Source: Synergistaceae bacterium (GTDB lineage: Bacteria; Synergistota; Synergistia; Synergistales; Aminithiophilaceae). From it: 64,000 bases of DNA. The position numbers were made by a program, and so were the translations under genes. Location: positions 62,001-126,000 of the forward strand of contig JAESII010000008.1 in the NCBI GenBank assembly GCA_016756725.1, in the 5' to 3' direction. Shown here in pieces: positions 34,615 to 44,017 of the stretch (position 1 is the first letter of the stretch; the number at the start of each line of letters is the position of its first letter). The notes below the pieces were generated by a model that saw nothing but the letters and a program-made list of their open reading frames with translations, searched no databases and was not told the DNA's origin.

Positions 34615-34680
34615 ATGAAATGGGGAATCAGCGTGATGTCAGCGGCTTGCACAATGCGGAATTGGTGGTGGCAGACCTAG
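34615..34680 (+). CDS. trpL: trp operon leader peptide
   Basis: A 21-residue ORF from ATG 34615 (an internal ATG at 34636 is the alternative) with a Trp codon at position 3 and three consecutive Trp codons at 34663-34671 just before QT and the stop. Immediately after, GGCAGAC/GTCTGCC (34670-34686) forms the pause hairpin that overlaps the Trp codons. A terminator follows about 105 bases downstream. This is standard tryptophan attenuation for the trpEGDCFBA operon. Confidence 0.88.
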   Translation: MKWGISVMSAACTMRNWWWQT

Positions 34681-34784
34681 TCTGCCGCCAGGAGCCGTAG
34701 CATCGCTTAAAAGCGCTTGAGCGAGAGGCCTTGGAGGCGGATCCCGACGGGATTCTCTTCGAGGCTTCTCTTGTTTTTTCTTTT

Positions 34785-34818
34785 TGGAGGGGCCCCCGTG
34801 GTCCCTCCATCTTTTTAT
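34785..34818 (+). terminator. trp attenuator terminator
   Basis: TGGAGGGGCC pairs with GGTCCCTCCA around CCCGT, followed by TCTTTTTATT, 20 bases before trpE. Confidence 0.88.
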
Positions 34819-34838
34819 TCTTAGGAGGTTTCAACAAG

Positions 34839-36335
34839 ATGAGCCGAGTCAAGACGAGACGAGCGTCATCCCATGAAAAGTCACAGCCCAGACGGCTTCC
34901 CCTGGTGTTGGAGATTCCTCTTCGGGGCCGCAGTCCCCGCTCCCTCTATCGGAAGCTCAAGGGACAGAGGCGTCACACGATCCTGCTCGAAAGCGGCGAC
35001 GGCGGGATGGGCCGGGGACGCTATTCCTTCATCGCCGTCGAGGCGGAGCGGGTTTTTGCCGTTTCGGGAGACGGCAAAGACTGTTTTGTCTTCGACGGGG
35101 AGGGGCGCCTCCTGGAGAGCTCCGGCTCGGGGAAGGCCCTTCGCCCGGCCGTCGAGGCCTACCTGGAGGAATTTTCTCCCCTCCGTGAGGGCATGCCTCC
35201 CTTCGCCGGAGGCGTGGCGGGCTATTTCGGCTACGCCGTGACAGAACACTGGGAGGACCTCTTCCGGGGGGCGCGGTCCCTGGAGGGATCGGCTCTGCCC
35301 CGGGCCCTCCTCATGGGCTACGCCACCGTTGTCGCCGTCGATCACGAGAGGGAGTCGATCCTGCTCATCCACCATGCCCCCGTCGAGGGATCCCTGGAGG
35401 CGTCTCTGGCGACGGGCCACGATCACCTGGAGCGCCTCGTGGCCCTTCTGGAAGGGCCGGAGGGTCCTTCCCCTTCCGGGCCTTTCTCTCTCGGCGAGAT
35501 CAGGGCCGGGATGGGGAGGGAGGCCTTCATGGAGATCGTCGAGCGGGGACGAGAGGCCATCATCGCCGGCGAGGTCTGCCAGGTCGTCCTCTCCCAGCGC
35601 TTTTCCGTCGCGACCGATCTGCCCGCCTCGACCGTCTACGAGGCCCTGACCGAAGAGAATCCCTCGCCCTACCTCTTTCTCGTCGAGACGCCCGAAGTGA
35701 ACCTCATCGGCTCCTCGCCGGAGGTTCTCGTCCGCCTCGAAGGCGACGCCGTCATGACCCGCCCTCTGGCCGGGACGCGGCCTCGGGGCCGCGACGAGGA
35801 CGCCGACAGGGTTCTCGAAGCCGAGCTTCTGGCCGACGAGAAGGAACGGGCCGAACATCTCATGCTCGTCGACCTGGCCCGCAACGATCTGGGACGGATC
35901 TGCCGGACCGGGTCGGTGGCGGTGACGGAATTCATGGGCGTCGAGCGCTATTCCCGGGTGATGCATCTCGTCTCCCAGGTCGAGGGGGTGAGGCGCGAGG
36001 GCGTGACGGCCTTCGACGTCCTCGAGGCGGCCTTCCCGGCCGGGACCGTGTCGGGGGCGCCCAAGATCCGGGCCATGGAGCTCATCGAGGAGCTCGAGGG
36101 AAGCCCCCGCGGTCCCTATGGGGGAGCCGTGGGGTACCTCTCCTGCACGGGCGACATGGACAGCTGCATCGCCATCCGGACCTTCGTCCAGGTCGGAGGA
36201 GAGATCCAGGTCCAGGCCGGGGCGGGTGTCGTCTACGATTCCCATCCCGAGGCCGAGTACGACGAGACGCGCAACAAGGCCGAGGCCCTTTTCCGGGCCC
36301 TGAAGAAGGCAGCCGGAGGGAGAGAGGACCGATGA
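34839..36335 (+). CDS. trpE: Anthranilate synthase component I
   Basis: First step of tryptophan synthesis: chorismate plus ammonia (from TrpG) to anthranilate. 498 residues. The feedback-binding LLES motif is present (HTILLESGDGG), as are the chorismate-binding signatures GEVCQVVLSQRF, IGSSPEVLVR, DLARNDLGRICRTGSV and AAFPAGTVSGAPKIRAMELI. The ATG at 34839 follows TTAGGAGG. First structural gene of the operon behind a Trp attenuator; stop and trpG start overlap (ATGA). Confidence 0.95.
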   Translation: MSRVKTRRASSHEKSQPRRLPLVLEIPLRGRSPRSLYRKLKGQRRHTILLESGDGGMGRGRYSFIAVEAERVFAVSGDGKDCFVFDGEGRLLESSGSGKALRPAVEAYLEEFSPLREGMPPFAGGVAGYFGYAVTEHWEDLFRGARSLEGSALPRALLMGYATVVAVDHERESILLIHHAPVEGSLEASLATGHDHLERLVALLEGPEGPSPSGPFSLGEIRAGMGREAFMEIVERGREAIIAGEVCQVVLSQRFSVATDLPASTVYEALTEENPSPYLFLVETPEVNLIGSSPEVLVRLEGDAVMTRPLAGTRPRGRDEDADRVLEAELLADEKERAEHLMLVDLARNDLGRICRTGSVAVTEFMGVERYSRVMHLVSQVEGVRREGVTAFDVLEAAFPAGTVSGAPKIRAMELIEELEGSPRGPYGGAVGYLSCTGDMDSCIAIRTFVQVGGEIQVQAGAGVVYDSHPEAEYDETRNKAEALFRALKKAAGGREDR

Positions 36336-36892
36336 TTCTTCTCGTCGACAACTACGATTCCTTCACCTACAACCTGGTCCAGCTCCTGGGCGAATTCGAC
36401 GAGGTGACGACAGTCCGCAACGATCGCATCACCGTCGACGAGGCCCGGCGCCTCGGTCCCGACAGGATCGTCCTTTCGCCGGGACCGGGAGGGCCCGAGG
36501 GGGCCGGCGTGACCGTCGCCTTCGTCCGGGCCTTCTGCGGCGAGCTGCCCCTCCTGGGCGTCTGCCTGGGCCATCAGTCCCTGGCCTACGCCTTGGGCGG
36601 GACCGTCGTCCGGGCCTCCCGTCCCTGCCACGGGAAGGTGTCGGCCGTCCATCACGAGGGGCGAGGGCTTTTTCGGGGGCTGCCGTCGCCCTTCGAGGCG
36701 ACGCGCTATCACTCCCTCGTCGTCGAAGAGGCCTCCCTGCCGCCTTCCCTTGTCGTGACGGCCCGCTGTGACGACGGGACGGTCATGGCCCTGGAGCATC
36801 GGGAGGCGCCCTCTTACGGCGTTCAGTTTCACCCCGAATCGATTCTGACCGTCCAGGGGCGTCGGCTCCTGGAGAATTTTGTCGCCCTCTGA
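36332..36892 (+). CDS. trpG: Anthranilate synthase component II (glutamine amidotransferase)
   Basis: 186 residues. Class I glutaminase that supplies ammonia to TrpE. It has VDNYDSFTYNLVQLL at the start, the nucleophile cysteine in LLGVCLGHQSLA, and the His-Glu pair in VQFHPESILT. Free-standing, not fused to trpD. Four-base overlap with trpE. Confidence 0.95.
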   Translation: MILLVDNYDSFTYNLVQLLGEFDEVTTVRNDRITVDEARRLGPDRIVLSPGPGGPEGAGVTVAFVRAFCGELPLLGVCLGHQSLAYALGGTVVRASRPCHGKVSAVHHEGRGLFRGLPSPFEATRYHSLVVEEASLPPSLVVTARCDDGTVMALEHREAPSYGVQFHPESILTVQGRRLLENFVAL

Positions 36893-36926
36893 AGGGCGAA
36901 AGCCGAGCCGAGAGGAGTTGAGCCTG

Positions 36927-37952
36927 ATGTTGCGAGCCCAGTTGGAACGTCTCATGGCGCGAAAGGATCTGAAAGGGGAGGAGATGGCGGGGGCCATGGA
37001 GGCCCTCATGGAGGGTCGGGTACCGGAGGCCCAGGTGGCGGCCTTTCTGACGGGATTGAGGGCGAAGGGGGAGACGGTGGAGGAGATCGTTGCCGCCGCC
37101 ACGGTGATGCGCGACAAGGCCCAGGCCGTCGCCGTGCCGTCCCAACCCCTGCTGGATGTCGTCGGGACGGGCGGTGACGGGACGGGGACCTTCAACATCT
37201 CCACCCTGTCGGCCCTGGTGGCCGCCGCGGGAGGCGTGGCCGTGGCCAAGCACGGAAACCGCTCCGTCTCGAGCCGCTGCGGCAGCGCCGACGTGCTCGA
37301 GGCCCTGGGCTGTCCCCTTCTGGGAGAGGCTTCAGCCGTCGAGGAGGCCGTCGCCTCCGTGGGGTTCGGCTTTCTCTTCGCCCCCCACTTCCACCGGGCC
37401 ATGAAAAACGTCGCTCCCATCCGCAAGGCCCTGGGGATCCGGACGATCTTCAATCTCCTCGGTCCCCTCACCAATCCCGCCCGGCCCGATCGGATGGTCC
37501 TGGGCGTCTTTTCCCCCGGCCTCGTCCGTCCCATGGCCGAGACGCTGCACCGGATGGGCGTCGCCAAGGCCCTCGTCGTCTGCGGTGCCGACGGCGCCGA
37601 CGAGTTGACCCTGGGCGGGGCCAACAGGGTCTGTCTCCTTGACGGAGGGCGCCTCGTCGAGCGCGATCTCCTGCCCGAAGAGGCGGGGCTCCCGCGCAGG
37701 CCCCTTGCCGTCGCCCGCGGGGGCGACGCCGAGGTCAACGCCGCCCTGGCCCTGGAACTTCTTGAAGGCCGGGGCGGAGAGGCCCGCGATTTTCTCCTCC
37801 TCAATGCCGGAGCGGCCCTCTTCGTCGCCGACAGGGCCCCGTCCCTCCGGGAAGGGGCGGTTCTTGCGGCGGATATCATCGACGACGGAAGGGCCAGGGC
37901 CAAGCTGGATCAGGTGCGAGCCTTCTCCATGGCGGGGGAGGGCGTGGCATGA
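36927..37952 (+). CDS. trpD: Anthranilate phosphoribosyltransferase
   Basis: Transfers phosphoribosyl from PRPP to anthranilate. 341 residues. The PRPP loop is VVGTGGDGTGTFNIST, followed by AKHGNRSVSSRCGSADVLEALG, and FAPHFHRAMKNVAPIRKALGIRTIFNLLGPLTNP. The ATG at 36927 has GAGAGGAGTTG upstream; a longer frame from 36879 overlaps trpG and lacks a ribosome site. Stop overlaps the trpC start. Confidence 0.95.
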   Translation: MLRAQLERLMARKDLKGEEMAGAMEALMEGRVPEAQVAAFLTGLRAKGETVEEIVAAATVMRDKAQAVAVPSQPLLDVVGTGGDGTGTFNISTLSALVAAAGGVAVAKHGNRSVSSRCGSADVLEALGCPLLGEASAVEEAVASVGFGFLFAPHFHRAMKNVAPIRKALGIRTIFNLLGPLTNPARPDRMVLGVFSPGLVRPMAETLHRMGVAKALVVCGADGADELTLGGANRVCLLDGGRLVERDLLPEEAGLPRRPLAVARGGDAEVNAALALELLEGRGGEARDFLLLNAGAALFVADRAPSLREGAVLAADIIDDGRARAKLDQVRAFSMAGEGVA

Positions 37953-38689
37953 TTCTCGAACGCATCGTCCGCTCCAAGATCGACGAGGTGGCCGGCCTGC
38001 GCCGGAAAAAACGCTCCCTCGCCGCCGCCCTGGCCGGTCCGGGAGTGACCGTCATCGCCGAGGTCAAGAAGGCCTCGCCCAGCAAGGGGGTGATCCGGGA
38101 GGATTTCGATCCTCTGTCCCTGGCCCGAGCCTATGGCGCCGGCGGCGCCGGAGCGGTCTCGGTCGTCACCGACGGCCCCTTCTTTCAGGGAAGCGCCGAT
38201 GTCTTCCGCCAGGTCCGCTCCGTCATCGACCTGCCCCTGCTGCGCAAGGACTTCCTCATCGATCCCCTTCAGGTCTATGAAAGTCTGTTCCTCGGCGCCG
38301 ACGTGGTTCTCCTCATCGTCGCCGCCGTTGGCGACGCTCTCGAGGACCTGATCGCCCTGGCCTCGTCGCTGGGCATGGAGAGCCTCGTCGAGGTTCATGA
38401 CGAAGGCGAGCTTCACCGGGCCCTCGAGGCCCAGGCCCCCATTCTCGGCGTCAACAACAGGGACCTCCGCGATTTTTCCGTCGACCTGGCCGTGACGGAG
38501 CGGCTCGTCGCCGAGCGGGACCGGCTGGGCGACTGCCGCCCTGTCGTGGCCGAAAGCGGCATCTTTTGCCGCGCCGACGTGGAGCGCCTCGCGGCCTGCG
38601 GCGCGGCGGGCATCCTCGTCGGCGAGGCCCTCGTCCGGTCCGACGATCCGGCTTCTCTCATCGCCTCCCTGCGGGGGATGACGCCATGA
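37949..38689 (+). CDS. trpC: Indole-3-glycerol-phosphate synthase
   Basis: Converts CdRP to indole-3-glycerol phosphate. 246 residues, TIM barrel: VIAEVKKASPSKGVIREDFDP (catalytic Glu and Lys), LPLLRKDFLIDPLQVYES, LGVNNRDLRDFSVDL, and VAESGIFCRADVERL near the phosphate site. Overlaps trpD and trpF by four bases each. Separate from trpF, unlike the fused enterobacterial enzyme. Confidence 0.95.
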   Translation: MILERIVRSKIDEVAGLRRKKRSLAAALAGPGVTVIAEVKKASPSKGVIREDFDPLSLARAYGAGGAGAVSVVTDGPFFQGSADVFRQVRSVIDLPLLRKDFLIDPLQVYESLFLGADVVLLIVAAVGDALEDLIALASSLGMESLVEVHDEGELHRALEAQAPILGVNNRDLRDFSVDLAVTERLVAERDRLGDCRPVVAESGIFCRADVERLAACGAAGILVGEALVRSDDPASLIASLRGMTP

Positions 38690-39330
38690 CCCGGGTCAAG
38701 CTCTGCGGACTCACCCGACCGGAGGACGTGAAGGCCGCCGTGGCGATGGGTTTTGACGCCCTGGGCTTCATTCTCGTTCCCTCCAGCCCACGTCGCGTCT
38801 CCCTGGACGCCGTGGCGGCCTTGAGGCCCCTCATTCCTCCCTTCGTCACCTCCGTCGCTGTCGTCGCCAAAGCCGCGAAGGAGGATCTGGAGCGCCTCGT
38901 CGCCTCCCGCCTTTTCGACGCCGTCCAGTTCCACGGCGGCGAGGCGCCTGACGTCGTCGCCTCCGTTCCCCTTCGGCGCATCGTGGCCCTCTCCGTCGCC
39001 GGGAGGGGCGACCTCGACGGGGCCAAGAACTATGACGGAGTGGCCGACGCCTTCCTCCTGGACACGAAAGGAGAGGGCGGGAGGGGAGGGACGGGCCGCC
39101 CCTTCGACTGGAATGTGTGTCTTGGCTTTGACTTTTCCAAACCAATCATCCTGGCCGGGGGGCTGGGGCCGGACAATCTCCGACGGGCCGTCGGGACCGT
39201 CCGTCCCGAGGCGGTCGATCTCAACAGCCGCCTCGAAAAGGCTCCCGGCGTGAAGGATCATCGGCTCATGGAAGAGGCCCTGAGGGTTCTGGGACGGACC
39301 GGGGCCGGAGAAGGGAGAGGAATGCGATGA
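38686..39330 (+). CDS. trpF: Phosphoribosylanthranilate isomerase
   Basis: Amadori rearrangement of PRA to CdRP. 214 residues. The general-base cysteine is in VKLCGLT and the general-acid aspartate in [14 protein letters not shown] is the first phosphate-binding motif. The usual DVSSGVE motif reads VDLNSRLE here, with the following APGVKD conserved, so a loop near the second phosphate contact is altered. Clean ATGA overlap with trpC and ATGA start of trpB inside its end. Confidence 0.92.
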   Translation: MTRVKLCGLTRPEDVKAAVAMGFDALGFILVPSSPRRVSLDAVAALRPLIPPFVTSVAVVAKAAKEDLERLVASRLFDAVQFHGGEAPDVVASVPLRRIVALSVAGRGDLDGAKNYDGVADAFLLDTKGEGGRGGTGRPFDWNVCLGFDFSKPIILAGGLGPDNLRRAVGTVRPEAVDLNSRLEKAPGVKDHRLMEEALRVLGRTGAGEGRGMR

Positions 39331-40508
39331 AGCGAGGGTACTACGGCCCTTTCGGGGGACGCTACGTTCCGGAGACGCTCATGGCCGCCCTGGAGGAGCT
39401 TGAGAGGGCCTATGAGAGCCTGAGCCGCGACGGCGCCTTTCAGGAGGAACTGTCCTGCCTGCTGGAGCGCTTCGGCGGGAGACCGACGCCCCTTTATTTC
39501 GCCGAGAGGCTCACGGAGCACCTGGGAGGAGCCAAGATCTACCTCAAGCGGGAGGATCTGAACCACACGGGGGCCCACAAGATCAACAACGCCCTCGGCC
39601 AGGCCCTCGTGGCCCGGAGGCTGGGCAAGAGGCGGGTCATCGCCGAGACGGGGGCGGGACAGCACGGCGTGGCGACGGCGACGGCGGCGGCCCGGTTCGG
39701 CCTGGAGTGCACTGTCTTCATGGGCGAGGAGGACATGGGCCGTCAGGCCATGAACGTGGAGCGCATGAAGCTCCTCGGAGCCGAGGTCGTTCCCGTCACG
39801 TCCGGGACGGGAACGCTCAAGGACGCCACTAACGAGGCGATCCGCCACTGGGTGGCCACCGTCGAGGGGACGCACTACATCATCGGCTCCGTCGTGGGGC
39901 CCCATCCCTACCCGATGATGGTCCGGGACTTCCAGCGCGTCATCGGCGATGAGACGCGCCGGCAGGTCGTCGCCGACGAGGGCCGTCTGCCCGACCTGAT
40001 CCTCGCCTGCGTCGGCGGGGGAAGCAACGCCATGGGAATGTTCCATCCCTTCCGGGAAGACCCCGTCGATCTCGTCGGCGTCGAGGCCGCCGGAAGGGGC
40101 ATCGCGACGGGGCACCATGCCGCCACGCTGGGGGCCGGAAGGGTCGGCGTCCTCCACGGCAGCCGCTCCTACCTCCTTCAGGACGACGACGGCCAGGTCA
40201 TCGAGGCCTATTCTCTCTCGGCCGGTCTCGATTACCCCGGCGTCGGGCCCGAGCACAGCTTTCTCAAAGAGGCGGGGCGGGCCGAGTACGTTTCCGTCAC
40301 CGATGGCGAGGCCGTCGAGGCCTTCCGTCTTCTCTGCCGCCTTGAAGGGATCATCCCGGCCCTGGAGAGTGCCCATGCCCTGGCGGAGGCGATGAAACGG
40401 GCTCCCCGGCTGGGGGGCAAGATCCTCGTCGTCTGTCTCTCCGGCCGGGGGGACAAGGACATGGATTCGATCAAATCCTACCTCGGGAAGGGAGAAAATC
40501 AGTCATGA
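39327..40508 (+). CDS. trpB: Tryptophan synthase beta chain
   Basis: Condenses indole with serine. 393 residues. The PLP lysine is in [43 protein letters not shown] (phosphate loop) and the C-terminal CLSGRGDKD are all present. The start [12 protein letters not shown] is typical of the TrpB1 type. Overlaps trpF and trpA by four bases. Confidence 0.96.
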   Translation: MKRGYYGPFGGRYVPETLMAALEELERAYESLSRDGAFQEELSCLLERFGGRPTPLYFAERLTEHLGGAKIYLKREDLNHTGAHKINNALGQALVARRLGKRRVIAETGAGQHGVATATAAARFGLECTVFMGEEDMGRQAMNVERMKLLGAEVVPVTSGTGTLKDATNEAIRHWVATVEGTHYIIGSVVGPHPYPMMVRDFQRVIGDETRRQVVADEGRLPDLILACVGGGSNAMGMFHPFREDPVDLVGVEAAGRGIATGHHAATLGAGRVGVLHGSRSYLLQDDDGQVIEAYSLSAGLDYPGVGPEHSFLKEAGRAEYVSVTDGEAVEAFRLLCRLEGIIPALESAHALAEAMKRAPRLGGKILVVCLSGRGDKDMDSIKSYLGKGENQS

Positions 40509-41293
40509 GCCGTCTGACCCGTGCCTTCTCGGGCCGCAAGGCCCTCGTCACCTACGTCACCGCCGGGGATCCCGACTTGAAGACCACGGCCGAGCGGGTC
40601 CTCTGTCTCGACGCCTCCGGCGCCGACGTCATCGAGCTGGGCCTTCCCTTCTCGGACCCCCAGGCCGACGGTCCCGTCATCCAGGCCGCGGGCCAGAGGG
40701 CCCTCAGAGGCGGCACGACGCTGGCCAAGGTCCTCGATCTGGCCTCGAGCCTCAGGGGAAAGATCAAGGCCCCTCTGGTCCTCATGGGTTACTGCAACCC
40801 CCTTTTCACCTACGGCGAGGAGCGCTTTGCCGATGCCGCCGCCGCATCGGGCCTGTCCGGCGTCATTGTCCCCGACCTTCCCTACGACGAGGGCGAGAGC
40901 CTCTACGGGGCGCTGGAGCGGCGCGGCGTCGACGCCGTCCTCATGGCGGCGCCCAACGCCGCGACGGGACGGCTTGCCGAGGTGGGCCGCAGGAGCCGGG
41001 GTTTTCTCTACTGCGTCTCCCTCCTGGGCGTGACGGGAACGGGCAAGGCCCTCCACGGCGATCTTGAGGCTTATATGGCCCGGGTCCGGGCCGTCACGAC
41101 CCTGCCGCTGGCCCTCGGTTTCGGCATCGACAGCCCCGAGAAGGCCCGGCTCTGCGCCTCCCTGGCCGACGGAGTCGTCGTCGGCAGCGCTCTCGTCGGC
41201 CTCGTCGAAACCTGCGGAGACGACAGGCCCCGTCTCCTGGAGGAGACGGGGCGACTTGTGCGGTCTCTCCGAGAGGGCCTCGACGGGATTTAA
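40505..41293 (+). CDS. trpA: Tryptophan synthase alpha chain
   Basis: Cleaves indole-3-glycerol phosphate. 262 residues. Catalytic Glu in [19 protein letters not shown] and catalytic Asp in [14 protein letters not shown] and [10 protein letters not shown] form the phosphate site. Last gene of the operon. Its stop shares TTAA with the stop of the convergent carbonic anhydrase gene, leaving no room for a terminator between them. Confidence 0.95.
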   Translation: MSRLTRAFSGRKALVTYVTAGDPDLKTTAERVLCLDASGADVIELGLPFSDPQADGPVIQAAGQRALRGGTTLAKVLDLASSLRGKIKAPLVLMGYCNPLFTYGEERFADAAAASGLSGVIVPDLPYDEGESLYGALERRGVDAVLMAAPNAATGRLAEVGRRSRGFLYCVSLLGVTGTGKALHGDLEAYMARVRAVTTLPLALGFGIDSPEKARLCASLADGVVVGSALVGLVETCGDDRPRLLEETGRLVRSLREGLDGI

Positions 41294-41838
41294 CGGACCT
41301 CCTGCCAGAGGCCGTCGTCGTAGCGGTCGAGGCGGAGCGTCTCGAGGTCGAAGTAGAAGAGTCCCGTCGTCAGGTCCCCGCGGGATCGGGCCTCCTCGAC
41401 GAGAGGCAGGCTTTCGAGGCGCTCCAGCTGGCATCTGCCCCAGGCCTTGATGGCCTCTTCGAGACAGCCGTCGCAGCGGCCCTCCTCGCAGAGCCAGGTC
41501 CGGATCGGCTCCTCGTCGATGGCTTCAAGGTGACTCCGGGCCTTGACGGCGCCGCAGTCGCCATGGGCGAGAATGACGGCGTTGCGGACCTTCAGGTGGC
41601 CCACGGCGTAGGCCACGGCGGAGGTGACGGCGGGGTCGTCGACGCGGCAGAGGTTGCCCACGTTGCGGAGGACGAAGAGCTCTCCCGGCCCGGCGCCGAA
41701 GATCGCCTCGGGAATGATGCGGCTGTCAGAGCAGCCGATGACGAGGCTGTGAGGGGCCTGTCCCCTGGCGAGGTCCCGGTAGCGGTTGCGGTCCGCCTCT
41801 TCAATGAAATGGTGGTATCCTTCGATAAGCTTATGCAT
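41290..41838 (-). CDS. Beta-class carbonic anhydrase
   Basis: Interconverts CO2 and bicarbonate. 182 residues. Zinc site: Cys-Asp pair in IGCSDSRI and His/Cys in LAHGDCGAV; FVLRNVGNL is also characteristic. The ATG at 41838 follows AAAGGAG. It lies 14 bases downstream of pheA on the same strand, so the two are probably co-transcribed; PheA releases CO2, but a functional link is only a guess. Confidence 0.93.
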   Translation of the reverse strand: MHKLIEGYHHFIEEADRNRYRDLARGQAPHSLVIGCSDSRIIPEAIFGAGPGELFVLRNVGNLCRVDDPAVTSAVAYAVGHLKVRNAVILAHGDCGAVKARSHLEAIDEEPIRTWLCEEGRCDGCLEEAIKAWGRCQLERLESLPLVEEARSRGDLTTGLFYFDLETLRLDRYDDGLWQEVR

Positions 41839-41852
41839 TGATCTGTCTCCTT

Positions 41853-42953
41853 TTATGTCTTATATCGGTCCCGAAGGGTCCCGTCGCTGACGATGACGGG
41901 GTAGGAACCGAGAATGCGCAGGCGGAAGCAGAGCCCTTCCATCGCCTTCAGGGCGCCGGCCAGGGGCTCCCGGGCGGCGTCGCCCTCGACGTCGAGGAAG
42001 AAGACGTATTCGAAGGGATTTTCCGGCAGGGGCCGGGACTGGATGAAGGTGATGTTCAGCCTGCCCGCCCGAAGGGGCTCGAGAGCCTGGAGGAGGGCGC
42101 CGGGCTGGTGGGCGACGTTGAAAAGAAGCGACGTCTTCGCCCCTTCAACCGGTCCGTCCCTTCTGCCGATGATCCAGAAGCGGGTTCTGTTGTGGGGCTG
42201 GTCCTGGATGGCCCTGTGGAGGACCGTCAGGCCCTGGGCCTGCGCCGCCGCCTCGCTGCAGACGGCGGCGACGCCCCGCAGGTCCTTGGCCTCGGCGGCG
42301 GCGCCGCTCGTCGTGGCCGAGGCCACGCGGGGCACGGCGGGGAGGTGCCTGTCGAGCCAGAGGCGGCACTGGGCCAGGGCCTGGGGATGGGAGCGGACTT
42401 CGGTGACTGCCTCAAGGGGCGTTCCGGCCGTGGCGAGGACGTGAACGATGGGAAGCTGAACCTCTCCGGCGACGGAAAGGGAGACGGGGGCCTTGGCAAA
42501 GGCGTCGAGGGTGGCGTAGACGACGCCCTCGACGGTGTTCTCAATGGGGACGACGGCGAGAGTGGCTTCGCCGCGCTCAAGGGCGGCGAAGGCCTCCCAG
42601 GGGTTGGCGACGAAGAGGTCGTCGACGGACTGTCCCAGGACGCGACGGGCCGCCTCCTGGGAGAAGGAGCCTTCGGGGCCCATGAAGGCCACCCGGGGCT
42701 TTTCCTGAAGGGAGCGGCAGAGAGAGATCACTTCGCGCTGGATCGCCTCCAGGGCCCGGCCGTCGATGGCGGGGTGCCGTTCGCGGAGTCTGGCGATGAC
42801 GGCCTGCTCCCGGCCGGGATCGAAGACGGGCGAGGCGCCCTTGGCTTTCCCGATGGCCCGGGCCAGCTCCTGGCGCCTTTCGATGAGGTCCATCAGGGCG
42901 TCGTCGATGGCATCGACGTCGCCGCGGAGGTGCTGCAACTGCTGTTCGTCCAT
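41853..42953 (-). CDS. pheA: Bifunctional chorismate mutase/prephenate dehydratase (P-protein)
   Basis: Two steps from chorismate to phenylpyruvate. 366 residues. Residues 1-80 are an AroQ-type chorismate mutase (LRGDVDAIDDALMDLIERRQELARAIGKAK). From about 90, RVAFMGPEGSFSQEAA begins the dehydratase with the catalytic TRF in HNRTRFWIIG, and the C-terminal ACT domain (GALLQALEPL, NITFIQSRPL) binds phenylalanine for feedback. ATG at 42953 with AAGGAGA upstream; the open frame continues beyond but without homology. Confidence 0.95.
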   Translation of the reverse strand: MDEQQLQHLRGDVDAIDDALMDLIERRQELARAIGKAKGASPVFDPGREQAVIARLRERHPAIDGRALEAIQREVISLCRSLQEKPRVAFMGPEGSFSQEAARRVLGQSVDDLFVANPWEAFAALERGEATLAVVPIENTVEGVVYATLDAFAKAPVSLSVAGEVQLPIVHVLATAGTPLEAVTEVRSHPQALAQCRLWLDRHLPAVPRVASATTSGAAAEAKDLRGVAAVCSEAAAQAQGLTVLHRAIQDQPHNRTRFWIIGRRDGPVEGAKTSLLFNVAHQPGALLQALEPLRAGRLNITFIQSRPLPENPFEYVFFLDVEGDAAREPLAGALKAMEGLCFRLRILGSYPVIVSDGTLRDRYKT

Positions 42954-43021
42954 GGCGGTCTCCTTAGGGTTGTCGGTTTTCGGTCGGGGGTCGGGGGGCA
43001 TCGGGCGAAGGGAGTTGAATG

Positions 43022-43909
43022 TCAGAAAAACAGCCCCTCTCCGAGAGGGGAAAGGACGCTTTCGCCGGCCCATCGCGAGGGCGGGTTGTAGGCTCGCATC
43101 AGCCGGCCCCAGTCGTGAGGGGAGGGAGTCCTTTCGGCCCTGTCGCCTCCGGGGTTGTCGTCCTTCTGGCTTCTTTCGCGTCCTTCGGCGGCGCCTTCCT
43201 GTACCTGGAGAGGGTCTCCTGGGTTGGTCTTTCTCTCGTCGTCGGCTGCGGCCAGCTCCATGCGGGCCCTGGCCTCGGCGGCCGAGGCCGAGGCGGCGAC
43301 GCGGATGTCCTGGGGAGAGGGACTGGCCGGGGCCAGAGCGGCGGCCCGGACCTGGGCCATGATCCGGATCGTCTCTTCCGGTGTCCGACCCGCCGGGGCC
43401 GAGATGGGGACCTCGCCGGCGACGGCGTAGCGTTTTCCGTCCGGTCCCTCGACGTAGCTGTAGGAGGCGCTGCCGACATAGGGGCCGCCGGCGGCGACGT
43501 GGGCCGCCTCATGGGCCCGGACCTCGCGGTCGATGCGGGCCAGCTCGGCGGCGGCACGGGCCGTTTCGGGGTTCTTTCGGCCCTTCGTCTGTGTCTTGTC
43601 TGCCGTCGCTTCAGCACCGCCGGGAGGGTTCTCGAGTTTCCGTTCCTCACGATCGGTCTCTTCCCTGTAGGTGACGTGAGCGGCGGTGACATAGGGTTTC
43701 CCGTCGGGCCCGAGGGCGTATTCGTAGCGGACCGAGACGTCGCGGACGTCCTCCCTGCTGCGGAGGGCACGCTCCCTGGCCAGGAGGAGCGACTCCTCCC
43801 GGCTCATGTTGTCGGCCTGGCTCGGGACGGACTTTCCCAAGGCGGCAGCCGGCCCTTTCGGGGGCGGCGCCAGGGCAGGCAAAGGTCGCGTGACAGACGA
43901 AAGAGACAT
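43022..43909 (-). CDS. Putative metalloprotease of the SprA-related/CJM1_0395 family
   Basis: 295 residues. The central part has REVRAHEAAHVAAGGPYVGSASYSYVEGPDGKRYAVAGEV, where HEAAH is a gluzincin-type HExxH zinc motif, as in the PF12118 family. An upstream strand region has YEYALGPDGKPYVTAAHV, and the C-terminal third is charged and Ala-rich. No signal peptide is seen. Substrate and role unknown. The ATG at 43909 has AAGGAGG nine bases upstream; the frame before it is proline-rich shadow. Confidence 0.8.
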   Translation of the reverse strand: MSLSSVTRPLPALAPPPKGPAAALGKSVPSQADNMSREESLLLARERALRSREDVRDVSVRYEYALGPDGKPYVTAAHVTYREETDREERKLENPPGGAEATADKTQTKGRKNPETARAAAELARIDREVRAHEAAHVAAGGPYVGSASYSYVEGPDGKRYAVAGEVPISAPAGRTPEETIRIMAQVRAAALAPASPSPQDIRVAASASAAEARARMELAAADDERKTNPGDPLQVQEGAAEGRERSQKDDNPGGDRAERTPSPHDWGRLMRAYNPPSRWAGESVLSPLGEGLFF

Positions 43910-44017
43910 CGGCGGAGGCCTCCTTCCGGAAGGGGTCGTCCTGATCGGTCCCTTCCATTCTACCTCCATCGGGGCTTCATGGGACAGGGGCAGCCCCGGT
44001 TTTGCCCCTTTCCGCCG

